DNA of 37,764 nucleotides from an uncultured Ectothiorhodospiraceae bacterium (GTDB lineage Bacteria > Pseudomonadota > Gammaproteobacteria > Nitrococcales > Nitrococcaceae), in assembly GCA_913055565.1 (NCBI GenBank), contig CAJXKP010000028.1:1-37764 (forward strand). The letters run 5' to 3'. The translations under genes were made by a program, and so were the position numbers. Positions 17,488 through 25,726 of this stretch are shown piece after piece (the first letter of the stretch is position 1; each line of letters opens with the position of its first letter). Under the pieces are notes generated by a model that worked only from the letters and a program-made list of their open reading frames with translations, was not told where the DNA came from and did not search any database.

Positions 17488-18711
17488 ATGGAACCTCGGC
17501 TGATTGTTTTTTTGCCTGAGAGGTCAGAGCAGCCCGTTCGCTGGCTTGCCACTGACGTCAACGGCAGCACGGAGGGCGAGGGACGATTGGACGAGGGGCT
17601 TCCCGAATGGGCCGTTGAGCGGCCGGCGACGGGTATCGCCGACGGCAGCGCCGTCATGACGACGCGCGTCGCCATACCAGCGCGAAGCCGCGAGCGATTG
17701 CGTCGCGCCCTCCCGTTCGCGCTCGAAGACCGGCTCAGTGAGGACGTCGGCTCGCTGCATTTCGCGCCCGGCCAAAAAGACAAACAGGGCCGTGTGGCCG
17801 TCGCGGTCGTCGCCCGTGCCTGCATGGACGACTGGATCGAGCGCCTCCGCGAGGCTGGTATTGAACTGGAGGCCGTTTACCCCGAGCCCATGATGCTGCC
17901 GCTAACGCCGGGCCGCTGGAGCCTGTTGCTGGACGCTGACGGGTTTGTGCTGCGAATGACAAGGGAACAGGGGTTCGCCGGAGAAATCGGTAATCTAGCC
18001 GATCTTCTCAGCGTAGCCCTGGCTCAGGCTGGCGATGACGCGCCCGAGGGCTTAACGGTCTACTATCAACCGGGTACCGAGGTCCCCGAGTTGCCGCCGG
18101 AGGCGCTGCCGGCGAGCTGGCAGCCCATCATCGGTCGGCGCGCGCTGATCGCCGAGGCCGTCGGCACACACACCGACCTGCCATTGTTGGTCGGGCCTTA
18201 TCAGCGCCGGACGAATCCGTGGCTACCGGCTGCCAAGCGGTGGGGTGTGGTGGCTGGGCTTGCCCTGGTGGCGCTTTTGATGGCGACCACGCGCGCTTGG
18301 CTGGAGAATCATCGACTGGGCGACCGGATCGTCGAGCAAGAGCGACAGCTCCAAGCCAGCTTCCAGGAGGTCTTTCCCAATCGGGATATCGCGACTGGGC
18401 AGCTGCGCCAGGTTATGGCGGCGCGCCTGGAACGGCTTCGCGCCGCTGGCGACGGTAGCTCGAGTAACTTCCTCGCTCTGCTTGAGGCGATCTCGCCGAG
18501 CCTCGACGAGACCGCCAATATTCAGGCCACCGGCCTGAGCTTTCGCCGAGGAGACCTTGAGCTGGAGGTCACGGCAGGGAGCCTCCAGGAGGTGGATAAA
18601 CTGAAGCAAGCGCTAGCCAACCGCCGCATAAAACGCGCCGCAGTTCGCTCAACAACGAGCGAAGGTGAACAGGTCCGGGCCCGCTTGACCATCGAGCCGG
18701 AGGGATCATGA
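17488..18711 (+). CDS. gspL: Type II secretion system protein GspL
   Basis: A 407-residue bitopic protein: the cytoplasmic actin-like domain (1-245, starting MEPRLIVFLPERSEQPVRWL, with ARSRERLRRALPFALEDRL) docks GspE, one membrane span lies at about 250-270 (WGVVAGLALVALLMATTRAW), and the ferredoxin-like periplasmic domain ends ARLTIEPEGS. The order and length fit GspL. Its stop overlaps gspM by ATGA. Confidence 0.92.
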   Translation: MEPRLIVFLPERSEQPVRWLATDVNGSTEGEGRLDEGLPEWAVERPATGIADGSAVMTTRVAIPARSRERLRRALPFALEDRLSEDVGSLHFAPGQKDKQGRVAVAVVARACMDDWIERLREAGIELEAVYPEPMMLPLTPGRWSLLLDADGFVLRMTREQGFAGEIGNLADLLSVALAQAGDDAPEGLTVYYQPGTEVPELPPEALPASWQPIIGRRALIAEAVGTHTDLPLLVGPYQRRTNPWLPAAKRWGVVAGLALVALLMATTRAWLENHRLGDRIVEQERQLQASFQEVFPNRDIATGQLRQVMAARLERLRAAGDGSSSNFLALLEAISPSLDETANIQATGLSFRRGDLELEVTAGSLQEVDKLKQALANRRIKRAAVRSTTSEGEQVRARLTIEPEGS

Positions 18712-19199
18712 ACGAGTGGTGGCAGAGTCGTCAGGCGCGCGAGCGGCGTACGTTAGCCATTGGTGCGGCGATAGTGGCGGCCATGGTCTACTACTTTCTG
18801 CTTTGGCAGCCGGCCCATCAGGGCATCCAGGCCAAGGAGCAACGATTGGCTCAATTGCGTAATGACGTCGCATGGATGGAACAGGCGGGCGCGCGCTACC
18901 AAAAGCTCGCTGACCGTGGTGACACGGCTTCGTCGGGGGCAGGAAACGAAGCGCTCTACGCCTTGGCCGATCGGACTGCCCGGGAGGCGGGTCTCGGCGA
19001 TGCCATCCAGGGCGTTACACCGGAGCAGGATAACCGGGTTCGCGTTAACCTCAGCGGCGTCGGCTTCGACGCAATGGTGCAATGGCTTGCGACACTGCGG
19101 CGGGACTTTCAGGTGCGTACGGCTACCGCATCCGTCGAGCGAATCGCCGAGCCGGGTCAGGTTAATGCACGGCTCGTGCTCAGTAGGGGGCAACAATGA
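18708..19199 (+). CDS. gspM: Type II secretion system protein GspM
   Basis: A 163-residue bitopic protein: short cytoplasmic N-terminus (MNEWWQSRQARERRTLAIG), one membrane span (about 15-33), a coiled stretch with LAQLRNDVAWMEQAGARYQK and a small periplasmic domain with VGFDAMVQWLATLRRDFQV. The size and gene position between gspL and gspN fit GspM, which partners GspL. It overlaps gspN by ATGA. Confidence 0.9.
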   Translation: MNEWWQSRQARERRTLAIGAAIVAAMVYYFLLWQPAHQGIQAKEQRLAQLRNDVAWMEQAGARYQKLADRGDTASSGAGNEALYALADRTAREAGLGDAIQGVTPEQDNRVRVNLSGVGFDAMVQWLATLRRDFQVRTATASVERIAEPGQVNARLVLSRGQQ

Positions 19200-19981
19200 G
19201 CCGGCGTTGGCAGTGGCTAGGCGGCATCGGCGTTGGCATCGTCAGCTACCTCGTGGCGCTCGCCGTGACCATACCGGCCGGCTTCGCTTGGTCCTACGCC
19301 GGTGATCGGGTTCGGGGGCAACTCCATCGGCCTTTGGGTACCATTCAGCAGGGCAGCGCCCAAGCCTTTAGTGCCGGTTCGCTGGTCATGCGAGAGCCGC
19401 GTTGGAGCTGGCAACCCGGCGCGCTTCTGGCCGGTGGATTGTCGTGGTCGGTGGCGGGTCGCCTGTCAGGCGGTCAGATCGATGCCGAGGTCGGATACGG
19501 TCTCGACGGCTTAATGGTGCGGGATATCCGTGGCCAGGCCTCGGCGGCGGAGTTATTGCGTGTCCTGGCCATGAGTGCGACGGCCGACGCCGTTGCGGGA
19601 CGCGTTGAGCTCGCCTTTGATGAGCTTTGGTTGCGCCATGGCCGGCCAGTCGGTGCTATCGGTATGATCCGATGGCGGGATGCGCAGGTAGGGCCGAATC
19701 AACGGCTGGCATTGGGAGACGTTCACCTGAGTCTTAAGCCACAATCAGGCCAGGATGCAGTGAAAGGCGAGCTGGAGGCCCGCGGTGGCGCAATCGAGTT
19801 TAATGGCGACCTGCGGTTGGCTGCTGACGGGCGCTTTGAGTTAACGCTCAACATGCTGGATGGGGCTGAGAACGATGCGGTAGGGCGGCAGTTGCATCGA
19901 CTTCTTGAGACCGCCAGTAGCCCAGGGGAGCCCCTGGCAATAAGGGGTCGGCTGGGACCTGATGGCCTATCCCTGGAATAG
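19196..19981 (+). CDS. gspN: Type II secretion system protein GspN
   Basis: A 261-residue protein with an N-terminal membrane anchor (about residues 8-32, VGIVSYLVALAVTIPAGFAW) and a beta-rich periplasmic domain with LGTIQQGSAQAFSAG, WSWQPGALLAGGLSWSV and LAIRGRLGPDGLSLE, like GspN of gammaproteobacterial T2SS. GspN is often dispensable. It is the last gsp gene; 95 nt separate it from the next gene. Confidence 0.87.
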   Translation: MSRRWQWLGGIGVGIVSYLVALAVTIPAGFAWSYAGDRVRGQLHRPLGTIQQGSAQAFSAGSLVMREPRWSWQPGALLAGGLSWSVAGRLSGGQIDAEVGYGLDGLMVRDIRGQASAAELLRVLAMSATADAVAGRVELAFDELWLRHGRPVGAIGMIRWRDAQVGPNQRLALGDVHLSLKPQSGQDAVKGELEARGGAIEFNGDLRLAADGRFELTLNMLDGAENDAVGRQLHRLLETASSPGEPLAIRGRLGPDGLSLE

Positions 19982-20076
19982 CAATAGGCGGCTAGTATCG
20001 CTAACCTGGTTGCGAAAAAACGTCGGCCGCCACGGCACCGCTGCGGTGTTGTACCCGCTTAATCACAAGGACCCCT

Positions 20077-20544
20077 ATGAGTCGATTAACACTCCGTATT
20101 GGTTTCATTCTGGTTGGCTCCATCTTGAGCGTGACCCTTCAGGGCTGCGCCACCAGTGGTCAGGGCGGCGATAAGTCGGGCGCGGATATGAGCGCTGCCG
20201 AGGCCGCTGAGCGCGGGAGTGAGGCCTGGCGCGCCGAAGACTACGAGCAAGCCATGACGTTGCTGCAAAGGGCCGCAAAGGCCGGCGATGCGCGGGCCCA
20301 GTATGCCGTCGGCTATATGCTCTATGCGGGCCAGGGGCGGGAGCGTGACGTTGAGAGCGCGTTGAAGTGGATCCGCCAAGCCGCCGACCAGGGCGACCAG
20401 CGTGCCATTGAGGCGCTGGGTCGGATCGCTAACGGCCTATCGGTGCAACCGGGCCGCCCCGACGAATCGGGGAAGTCGGACAAGCAGCCGAGTAGGCCGG
20501 ACGACGATGGCAACGCCACCACTACACCCGCTCAGGTAGAGTGA
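20077..20544 (+). CDS. Sel1-like repeat lipoprotein
   Basis: A 155-residue lipoprotein: hydrophobic signal ending in lipobox LQGC (Cys24), then two TPR/Sel1-type repeats (about 45-115; YEQAMTLLQRAAKAGDARAQ, YAVGYMLYAGQGRERDVESA, KWIRQAADQGDQRAIEALGR) and a low-complexity Pro/Asp/Lys tail. AAGGA lies about 7 nt before the ATG. Such proteins usually mediate protein-protein contacts at the envelope. Its position right after gspN makes a T2SS accessory role thinkable, but nothing in the sequence proves it. Confidence 0.8.
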   Translation: MSRLTLRIGFILVGSILSVTLQGCATSGQGGDKSGADMSAAEAAERGSEAWRAEDYEQAMTLLQRAAKAGDARAQYAVGYMLYAGQGRERDVESALKWIRQAADQGDQRAIEALGRIANGLSVQPGRPDESGKSDKQPSRPDDDGNATTTPAQVE

Positions 20545-20551
20545 CCAGCTG

Positions 20552-20583
20552 GCGTGACGCGCCCAGCGGCGCCTCGGTCACGC
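20552..20583 (+). terminator. Hairpin after Sel1 lipoprotein
   Basis: GCGTGAC (20552-20558) pairs with GTCACGC (20577-20583), and inner GCGCC (20559-20563) with GGCGC (20568-20572), leaving a 4-nt loop and a 4-nt bulge. It is 8 bases after the stop. No T-run. Confidence 0.45.
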
Positions 20584-20718
20584 ACTAGCCTAACTTCAAG
20601 CATTAAGCCATTTGAGGCGCCGGATGGGGATGCTGGCGTGGTGGTCGACGTCGAAGCTGCGACGGCGCCCAGAGCGAGCCCCGAGCCTTTGGCGTACAGC
20701 CACATGGCTCGGCGTGTT

Positions 20719-21015
20719 TCAGGATAATGCGGCGGTGCCGTCGTCGTTCTCGGTAACGTAAAACTGAATGGGCGCCTCGATCATCGCGGCCGTGCTCGCC
20801 CGCACGGCGCGAACGGCGAAATCGCTGCGGACGCCCATGTCCTGGCGCTTGATAGCCGTGCGCAGGCTAGGCAGCAGAGGTTCGCACCCCATTTCAGTAT
20901 GAATGACGCGCCAGCCATCCCGGTCTGGCTCGATCGCTGTCGCTGGTAAGGGCAGGGCGCTGATAGCGGCGAGCGCCAGGAAGCCTAGCAGCCGCCATCG
21001 CCTACGGCGGCACGA
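20719..21015 (-). pseudogene. Exported small protein lacking a start codon (gene remnant)
   Basis: On the minus strand there is an open frame of 98 codons ending in TGA at 20719-20721 and bounded upstream by TAA at 21016-21018. It reads like a genuine exported protein: basic RRRRWRLLG, hydrophobic FLALAAISALPLPATA with a signal-peptidase-like end, then IEPDRDGWRVIHTEMGCEPL and APIQFYVTENDDGTAALS. No ATG, GTG or TTG lies before the signal sequence; the first ATG is after it. I infer that the 5' end was lost or frameshifted. It is missed by start-requiring ORF searches. No family is recognised. Confidence 0.4.
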
Positions 21016-21176
21016 TTACTCCTACCCCCGGGGCTACTACGACGGCAAGCCTGTAGCCGCCGAGGACTTTCCCCGGAACTGAGGCGCGGGCTGGCACTAT
21101 TCCGCGGGCCCGTTTATGTAGTTCTAGATAACGGGCGTTTGGTGGGCTGGGTTGAGTTAGGCGTCAGATTGGCACA

Positions 21177-21195
21177 CACTTACGACACGTTAGTG
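21177..21195. promoter_or_regulatory. Candidate operator of the DUF1778/GNAT pair
   Basis: CACTTACG-ACA-CGTTAGTG is an inverted repeat with one mismatch per 8-bp arm, 23 bases before the antitoxin ATG. Ribbon-helix-helix antitoxins autoregulate by binding such short palindromes. The pattern is seen; its function is inferred. Confidence 0.45.
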
Positions 21196-21218
21196 GGAGA
21201 TACCGAGAGGCGGCACCA

Positions 21219-21524
21219 ATGGCAGCCGACACCGAGTCAAACCCTAGCCGCGAGCGACGCGATCAGCGCTTGGCTGCACGGATTACGCGTAGCGACAAGG
21301 AGCTACTGGATCAGGCCGTCGTGCTTGAGGGTACTGACATAACCGAATTCGTGGCGCGCTCAGTGCGGGCTGAGGCCGAACGTGTGGTCCGTGAGCACGA
21401 AACGATGGCGCTAACGGCCCGCGATAGCTACGCATTTGTTTCGGCGTTGCTAGAAGACGCTGAGCCCAATGAGAAGTTGCAAGCGGCGGCGCGGGACTAC
21501 CGCGCACGGACGGGCCGTCCCTGA
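21219..21524 (+). CDS. DUF1778 (TacA-like) antitoxin
   Basis: A 101-residue ribbon-helix-helix antitoxin. Residues 16-57 form the RHH domain (QRLAARITRSDKELLDQAVV, then TDITEFVARSVRAEAERVV), and the C-terminal half (ETMALTARDSYAFVSALLED) is the toxin-neutralising arm typical of TacA partners of GNAT toxins. GAGAGG precedes the ATG. Three bases separate it from the toxin gene. It likely represses its own operon with the toxin through the palindrome just upstream. Confidence 0.88.
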   Translation: MAADTESNPSRERRDQRLAARITRSDKELLDQAVVLEGTDITEFVARSVRAEAERVVREHETMALTARDSYAFVSALLEDAEPNEKLQAAARDYRARTGRP

Positions 21525-21527
21525 GTA

Positions 21528-22055
21528 ATGACCGAGGTCGGCACGGAGGCTGGCTGGGTCGTCGAGCCCCTCGACAAGACTCGCCACAACCGCGCTACTT
21601 TTGCCTGCGGCTACCCAGCGCTCGACGATTATCTACGCAAGCGAGCGCGCCAGGACGCCGACCGGCGCCTGGCTGCGGTGTTCGTCGCCCGCGAACCAGA
21701 CGCGTCCCGTGTAATCGGGTATTACTCGCTATCGTCGCTCAGCGTTGTCACGCGCGACCTGCCGGCCGAGTTCACGCGACAGCTTGCCCGATACCCGGAG
21801 CTGCCTGCTGCCCTGCTTGGCCGCCTGGCTGTCGATCAGGCGTACGCGGGGGTGGGCCTCGGGCGGTTCCTGCTAATCGATGCGCTGCGCCGCGCCCATG
21901 AGCACAGCAGCCAGGTCGCCCATGTCGCTGTCATTGCCGACGCCAAGGATGAGCAGGCCGCCGGCTTCTATGAGCGCTACGGCTTTAACCGCTTCCCGGA
22001 CAGGCCGTTGCGCTTTTATCTCCCTATAACGGCCGTGGCCAAGCTATTCGCGTAG
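21528..22055 (+). CDS. GNAT acetyltransferase toxin (TacT-like)
   Basis: A 175-residue GNAT toxin. In known TacT enzymes the acetyl group of acetyl-CoA is put on the amino group of charged tRNA, stopping translation. It shows the family opening FACGYPALDDYLRKRARQD, strand FVAREPDASRVIGYYSLSSL, the acetyl-CoA pyrophosphate loop QAYAGVGLG (104-112), and FYERYGF (147-153) with the Tyr expected at the active site. It appears intact. The antitoxin directly upstream supports the toxin reading over a house-keeping acetyltransferase. Confidence 0.88.
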   Translation: MTEVGTEAGWVVEPLDKTRHNRATFACGYPALDDYLRKRARQDADRRLAAVFVAREPDASRVIGYYSLSSLSVVTRDLPAEFTRQLARYPELPAALLGRLAVDQAYAGVGLGRFLLIDALRRAHEHSSQVAHVAVIADAKDEQAAGFYERYGFNRFPDRPLRFYLPITAVAKLFA

Positions 22056-22151
22056 CATAACCTGGAGGTGGGTGCGGCTATATTCTACTGGCGGTGACCG
22101 TTTTCCCTATTCGCCGTACCGTAGGCCTTGCGGATGCACCGCCTGTATAGA

Positions 22152-22183
22152 ACGCGGGCGGCTGAGAGGTGACGCCCGCGTTG
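22152..22183. terminator. Bidirectional terminator between tacT-like and DUF465 genes
   Basis: AACGCGGGCG (22152-22161) pairs perfectly over 10 bp with CGCCCGCGTT (22174-22183), with a 12-nt loop. It lies between two convergent genes and can serve both. Confidence 0.6.
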
Positions 22184-22189
22184 CTACCA

Positions 22190-22438
22190 CTAACTTGCGT
22201 TGTCGGATTCGAGATAGGCTGCGATCTTGTCCTTGAGGGCAACGCGGCGCTTGCGCGCCTCCTCCTCGGTTTCCGTGGTGACGGGCTCGACCTCGGTCTC
22301 CATGCGATGGATTTGGCGATTAACCTCGTGGTATTCCTCGACGAGGTTCGCGAAGTGATTGTCGGTCTCCTTGAGGTGGTGGATTCGCTCCGTGTGCTCG
22401 GGGAAATCCTCGGCGAGCTCGTGCGGTGTATGGCTCAT
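22190..22438 (-). CDS. DUF465 / YdcH-family protein
   Basis: An 82-residue cytoplasmic helical protein: MSHTPHELAEDFPEHTERIH, KETDNHFANLVEEYHEVNRQ, then a KRRVALKDKIAAYLE end, the DUF465 pattern. ATG at 22438 is preceded by GAAGGAG at ideal spacing, so the longer frame to 22489 is not used. The family is common in proteobacteria and has no settled role. Confidence 0.88.
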   Translation of the reverse strand: MSHTPHELAEDFPEHTERIHHLKETDNHFANLVEEYHEVNRQIHRMETEVEPVTTETEEEARKRRVALKDKIAAYLESDNAS

Positions 22439-22855
22439 GGCAGTCTCCTTCGTTAGTGCTTGGGCACTGCCCCGTACCCCACCAACCACTGAGGTCTAAC
22501 CGCCTCGTGGTTGCGTCGCCGGGGTAGCGGTGCGTGCTGTTCTTAGTGGCGCAAGTCTTATCTCGCCAGGGATTGTACGCGCAGGCCGCTGGGGGCAGGT
22601 AGGGTGTGTGGGTTCGCCGCTCAGTGTGACGAACTCGGCGAGGGCGATACTACGGCCACGATGTGTGCCATCTCGCTGGGCGCCGGTTGAACGCCTGGCC
22701 CGTTTGGCGTGGCAACCGTGCTAAGTTGTGCAGTGCGGCAAGTCTAACGATGAGCCGGTTGGATCGGCCGGCGCGGCCGCCACACGCCAGGCCGGATGCA
22801 GGCGTTGATCCCATCCCGATCTGGCGGCAACCCAGTTGGCGAGGGAGGCTAAGCA
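22439..22855. other. Divergent gap between DUF465 gene and P-type ATPase
   Basis: It should carry both promoters. I see no confident -35/-10 pair, no RNA and no gene. GAGGGAGG at 22841 is the ribosome binding site of the ATPase. Confidence 0.3.
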
Positions 22856-25639
22856 TTGACGCAGCAACAGCAGTGGGATAACGCCAAGCCAGAAGCTCAG
22901 CCCTGGCACGCGGCGAGTGTTGACGAGGTCATGGGCCGGCTGGAGGCGCGCCGGGACGGCCTGCGTAGTGAGGAGGCGACGGCGCGTTTGACGCGCTACG
23001 GTGCCAACCGGCTCCAGAAGACGGCGCGGCGCCCGGGCTGGAAGCGTTTCCTGGATCAGTTCAACAACATGTTGATCATTATCCTGCTGATCGCGGGCGC
23101 GGCCAGCCTGTTGCTCAACAAGCCCATCGATGCCGGCGCCATCTTTGGCGTTGTCCTGATCACCGCGCTCATCGGGTTCATCCAGGAGGGCAAGGCGGAG
23201 CAGGCCCTGGACAGCATTAAGGGCATGCTCTCGCCCCGCGCCGTCGTTATCCGTGACGGCGAGCGCCAGGAGGTGGACGCCGCGGACGTGGTGCCGGGGG
23301 ATATCCTTATCGTCGGTGCCGGTGACCGCGTTGCCGCGGATATCCGGCTGGTCCAGGCCACTGGCTTTCGCACCCAGGAGGCGCCGCTGACCGGCGAGTC
23401 GGAGCCTGTGGACAAAACGACCCAAGCGGTCGCCGCCGACGCCGAGCTCGCCGATCGCCGGAGCATGGCCTTCGCTGGGACACTCGCCGTGGAGGGCGAG
23501 GCCACCGGGCTGGTGGTCGCCACCGCGACGGACACGGAGATCGGGCGCATCTCGCGCCTACTCGCCGAGGTGGAGACGCTCCAGACCCCGCTGCTGCGCC
23601 AGCTCGACCGCTCGGCGCGCGTCCTGGCGGCGACCATCATCGCCGCGGCGGTGGTGACGGGCCTGATCGGTGTCGCCGCCCATGGGCTGGCCTGGATCGA
23701 CGTCTTTATGGCCGGTGTGGCCCTTGCGGTGGCGGCTATTCCGCAGGGGCTGCCGGCGATCGTCACCATCACCCTGGCCCTGGGTGTGCGGTTCATGGCG
23801 ACGCGCAACGCCATCATCCGGCGTCTACCGGCGGTGGAGACGCTGGGCTCGACCATGACCATCTTCACCGATAAGACCGGCACGTTGACGCGCAATGAGA
23901 TGACCGTCCAGGCCATTCGCCTCAGCGACGGCGAGATGGGCCTCTCCGGCGTGGGCTACAAGCCGGAGGGGCAGTTCTATCGGCGCGAAGCCGGGGCAAA
24001 TGGCGGCGAGGCCGACGATGATCAGGCGGCCGAGGCCCTGGATCCGACCGCGCACGGCTTCCTGGGGCGTCTGTTGACGACCGCGGTGCTTTGCAATAAC
24101 GCCGGGCTCAGGCAGAGCGGCGATCGGTGGGTCATCACCGGCGATCCGACCGAGGCCGCGCTGGTTGTCGCCGCCGCCAAGGCAGGTTTGGAGCGCGGCG
24201 ACCTAGGGCGCCAATGGTCCCGCCTCGATGCCGTCCCATTCGACTCCGAGCGCCAGTACATGGCGACGTTGGACGAGGCGTCGGACGGCTCACGCGTTAT
24301 CCACGTCAAGGGCGCCCCCGACCGAATCATCGACCGCTGCGATCAGGTCGTTGATGACGACGGTAACCAGGCGTGCGATGCCAAGGCCTGGCACGACGCC
24401 ATGACCGATCTCTCCAGCCGTGGGCTACGCGTGCTGGCCCTGGCCGAGAAGCCGGCGCCGGATCGCGACGAGCTGACCGCCGCCGATGCGGAGGAGGGGC
24501 TAGTGCTGCTCGGGCTCGTGGGGTTGCTGGACCCGCCGCGCGAGGCAGCGATGGAGGCCATTGCGAAATGCGTCTCCGCCGGTATTCGTCCGATCATGGT
24601 GACTGGTGACCACCCGCTAACGGCGCGCGCCATCGGCGCCAAGCTCGGCTTGCGCCAGACCGAGGAGGCGATTACCGGCAAGGAGATCCAGGCCATGTCC
24701 GACGACGAGCTCGCGGAGCGCAGCCAGGGCGTGGATATCTACGCCCGCGCGGCACCGGAGCACAAGCTGCGGCTTGTTACGGCCGCCCAGGCGGCGGGTC
24801 AGGTGTGTGCCATGACCGGCGATGGCGTGAACGATGCGCCGGCGCTCAAGCGCGCGGACGTGGGCGTGGCCATGGGGGTCCAGGGGACCGAGGCCGCCAA
24901 GGAGGCCGCGGAGATGGTGATGGCCGACGACAACTTCGCCAGCATTGTGAACGCGGTCGAGGAGGGCCGTAAGGTCTATGAGAACATCAAAAAGACCATT
25001 ACCTTCCTGCTGCCCGCCAACGGCGGCCAGGCCGGCTCGATCATGCTGGCCATCATGGCCGGCACCACGCTGCCCATTACCCCCGTCCAGGCCCTCTGGG
25101 TGAACATGGTGGTGGCTGTCACGCTCGGATTGGCGCTGGCGTTCGAGCCCGCGGAGGGCGATATCATGCAGCGACCGCCGCGCAACCCCGCCGCGCCGCT
25201 GCTGGATATGTTCCTGCTATGGCGCGTTTTGTTCGTCTCGGCCCTGCTGCTGTCGGCGGTCTTCGGGGTCTTCCAGTGGCTGCTCGTCATGGAGGGTAGC
25301 AGCGAGGAAGTCGCGCGGGCGGGCGCGGTCAACGCGCTGGTCATGGCCAGCGCGGCGTATCTCATTAACAGCCGCTTCCGGACCGCCAGTGCGTTTTCGG
25401 TGCCGGGCATCCTGGGCAGCCGCTCGGTGCTGATCGCTATCGGCTTGGTGATCCTATTGCAGCTCGCCTGGACCTATACGCCGCCCATGCAGTTCCTGTT
25501 CGGCAGTGGCGCCCTGGCGTGGCACCACTGGGGCGTCATCGCCACGATCTCGTTGGCCGTCTATCTGATTGTCGAGCTCGAGAAGGCCGTGCGGCGGCGG
25601 TTGGTCGCCCGCCCAGCGCACCCGGGCTCCTCCCGGTAG
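22856..25639 (+). CDS. P2-type cation-transporting ATPase (SERCA-like fold, altered ion site)
   Basis: A 927-residue P-type ATPase starting at TTG 22856 with GGAGG 7 nt upstream. Motifs: actuator TGES (179-182), phosphorylation site DKTGTLT with Asp339, hinge TGDGVNDAP with Asp656 and Asp660, an N-terminal cation-ATPase domain and about ten membrane helices. The domain order is that of P2A/P2B calcium pumps, yet the membrane ligands differ. The M4 motif reads IPQGLP (Gln297 for SERCA Glu309), M5 NGGQ (Gln725 for Glu771), and M6 WVNMVVAV (Val753-Ala754 for Thr799-Asp800). Asn722 and Asn750, matching Asn768 and Asn796, are kept. Classical Ca2+ coordination is therefore unlikely; I recall similar bacterial paralogues with undefined substrates. 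Catalytic motifs are complete, so it should be active. Confidence 0.92.
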   Translation: MTQQQQWDNAKPEAQPWHAASVDEVMGRLEARRDGLRSEEATARLTRYGANRLQKTARRPGWKRFLDQFNNMLIIILLIAGAASLLLNKPIDAGAIFGVVLITALIGFIQEGKAEQALDSIKGMLSPRAVVIRDGERQEVDAADVVPGDILIVGAGDRVAADIRLVQATGFRTQEAPLTGESEPVDKTTQAVAADAELADRRSMAFAGTLAVEGEATGLVVATATDTEIGRISRLLAEVETLQTPLLRQLDRSARVLAATIIAAAVVTGLIGVAAHGLAWIDVFMAGVALAVAAIPQGLPAIVTITLALGVRFMATRNAIIRRLPAVETLGSTMTIFTDKTGTLTRNEMTVQAIRLSDGEMGLSGVGYKPEGQFYRREAGANGGEADDDQAAEALDPTAHGFLGRLLTTAVLCNNAGLRQSGDRWVITGDPTEAALVVAAAKAGLERGDLGRQWSRLDAVPFDSERQYMATLDEASDGSRVIHVKGAPDRIIDRCDQVVDDDGNQACDAKAWHDAMTDLSSRGLRVLALAEKPAPDRDELTAADAEEGLVLLGLVGLLDPPREAAMEAIAKCVSAGIRPIMVTGDHPLTARAIGAKLGLRQTEEAITGKEIQAMSDDELAERSQGVDIYARAAPEHKLRLVTAAQAAGQVCAMTGDGVNDAPALKRADVGVAMGVQGTEAAKEAAEMVMADDNFASIVNAVEEGRKVYENIKKTITFLLPANGGQAGSIMLAIMAGTTLPITPVQALWVNMVVAVTLGLALAFEPAEGDIMQRPPRNPAAPLLDMFLLWRVLFVSALLLSAVFGVFQWLLVMEGSSEEVARAGAVNALVMASAAYLINSRFRTASAFSVPGILGSRSVLIAIGLVILLQLAWTYTPPMQFLFGSGALAWHHWGVIATISLAVYLIVELEKAVRRRLVARPAHPGSSR

Positions 25640-25726
25640 GCGTTGCGCTATTAGGGGTGGGGCCCGTTCGGATGGCGGCGTCCATCGCTGGCTGGTTGCG
25701 GCGCTATCAATGAGAGGCAGGAGATT

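Larger units (their letters stand above)
20584..21218. other. Intergenic stretch with gene remnants and TA promoter region
   Basis: Apart from the minus-strand remnant at 20719-21015, a plus-strand frame (21011-21082) encodes RRHDYSYPRGYYDGKPVAAE and ends DFPRN-stop, which looks like the C-terminus of a lost gene abutting the remnant. The last 90 bases hold the operator candidate of the toxin-antitoxin pair. The remainder shows nothing recognisable. Confidence 0.3.
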
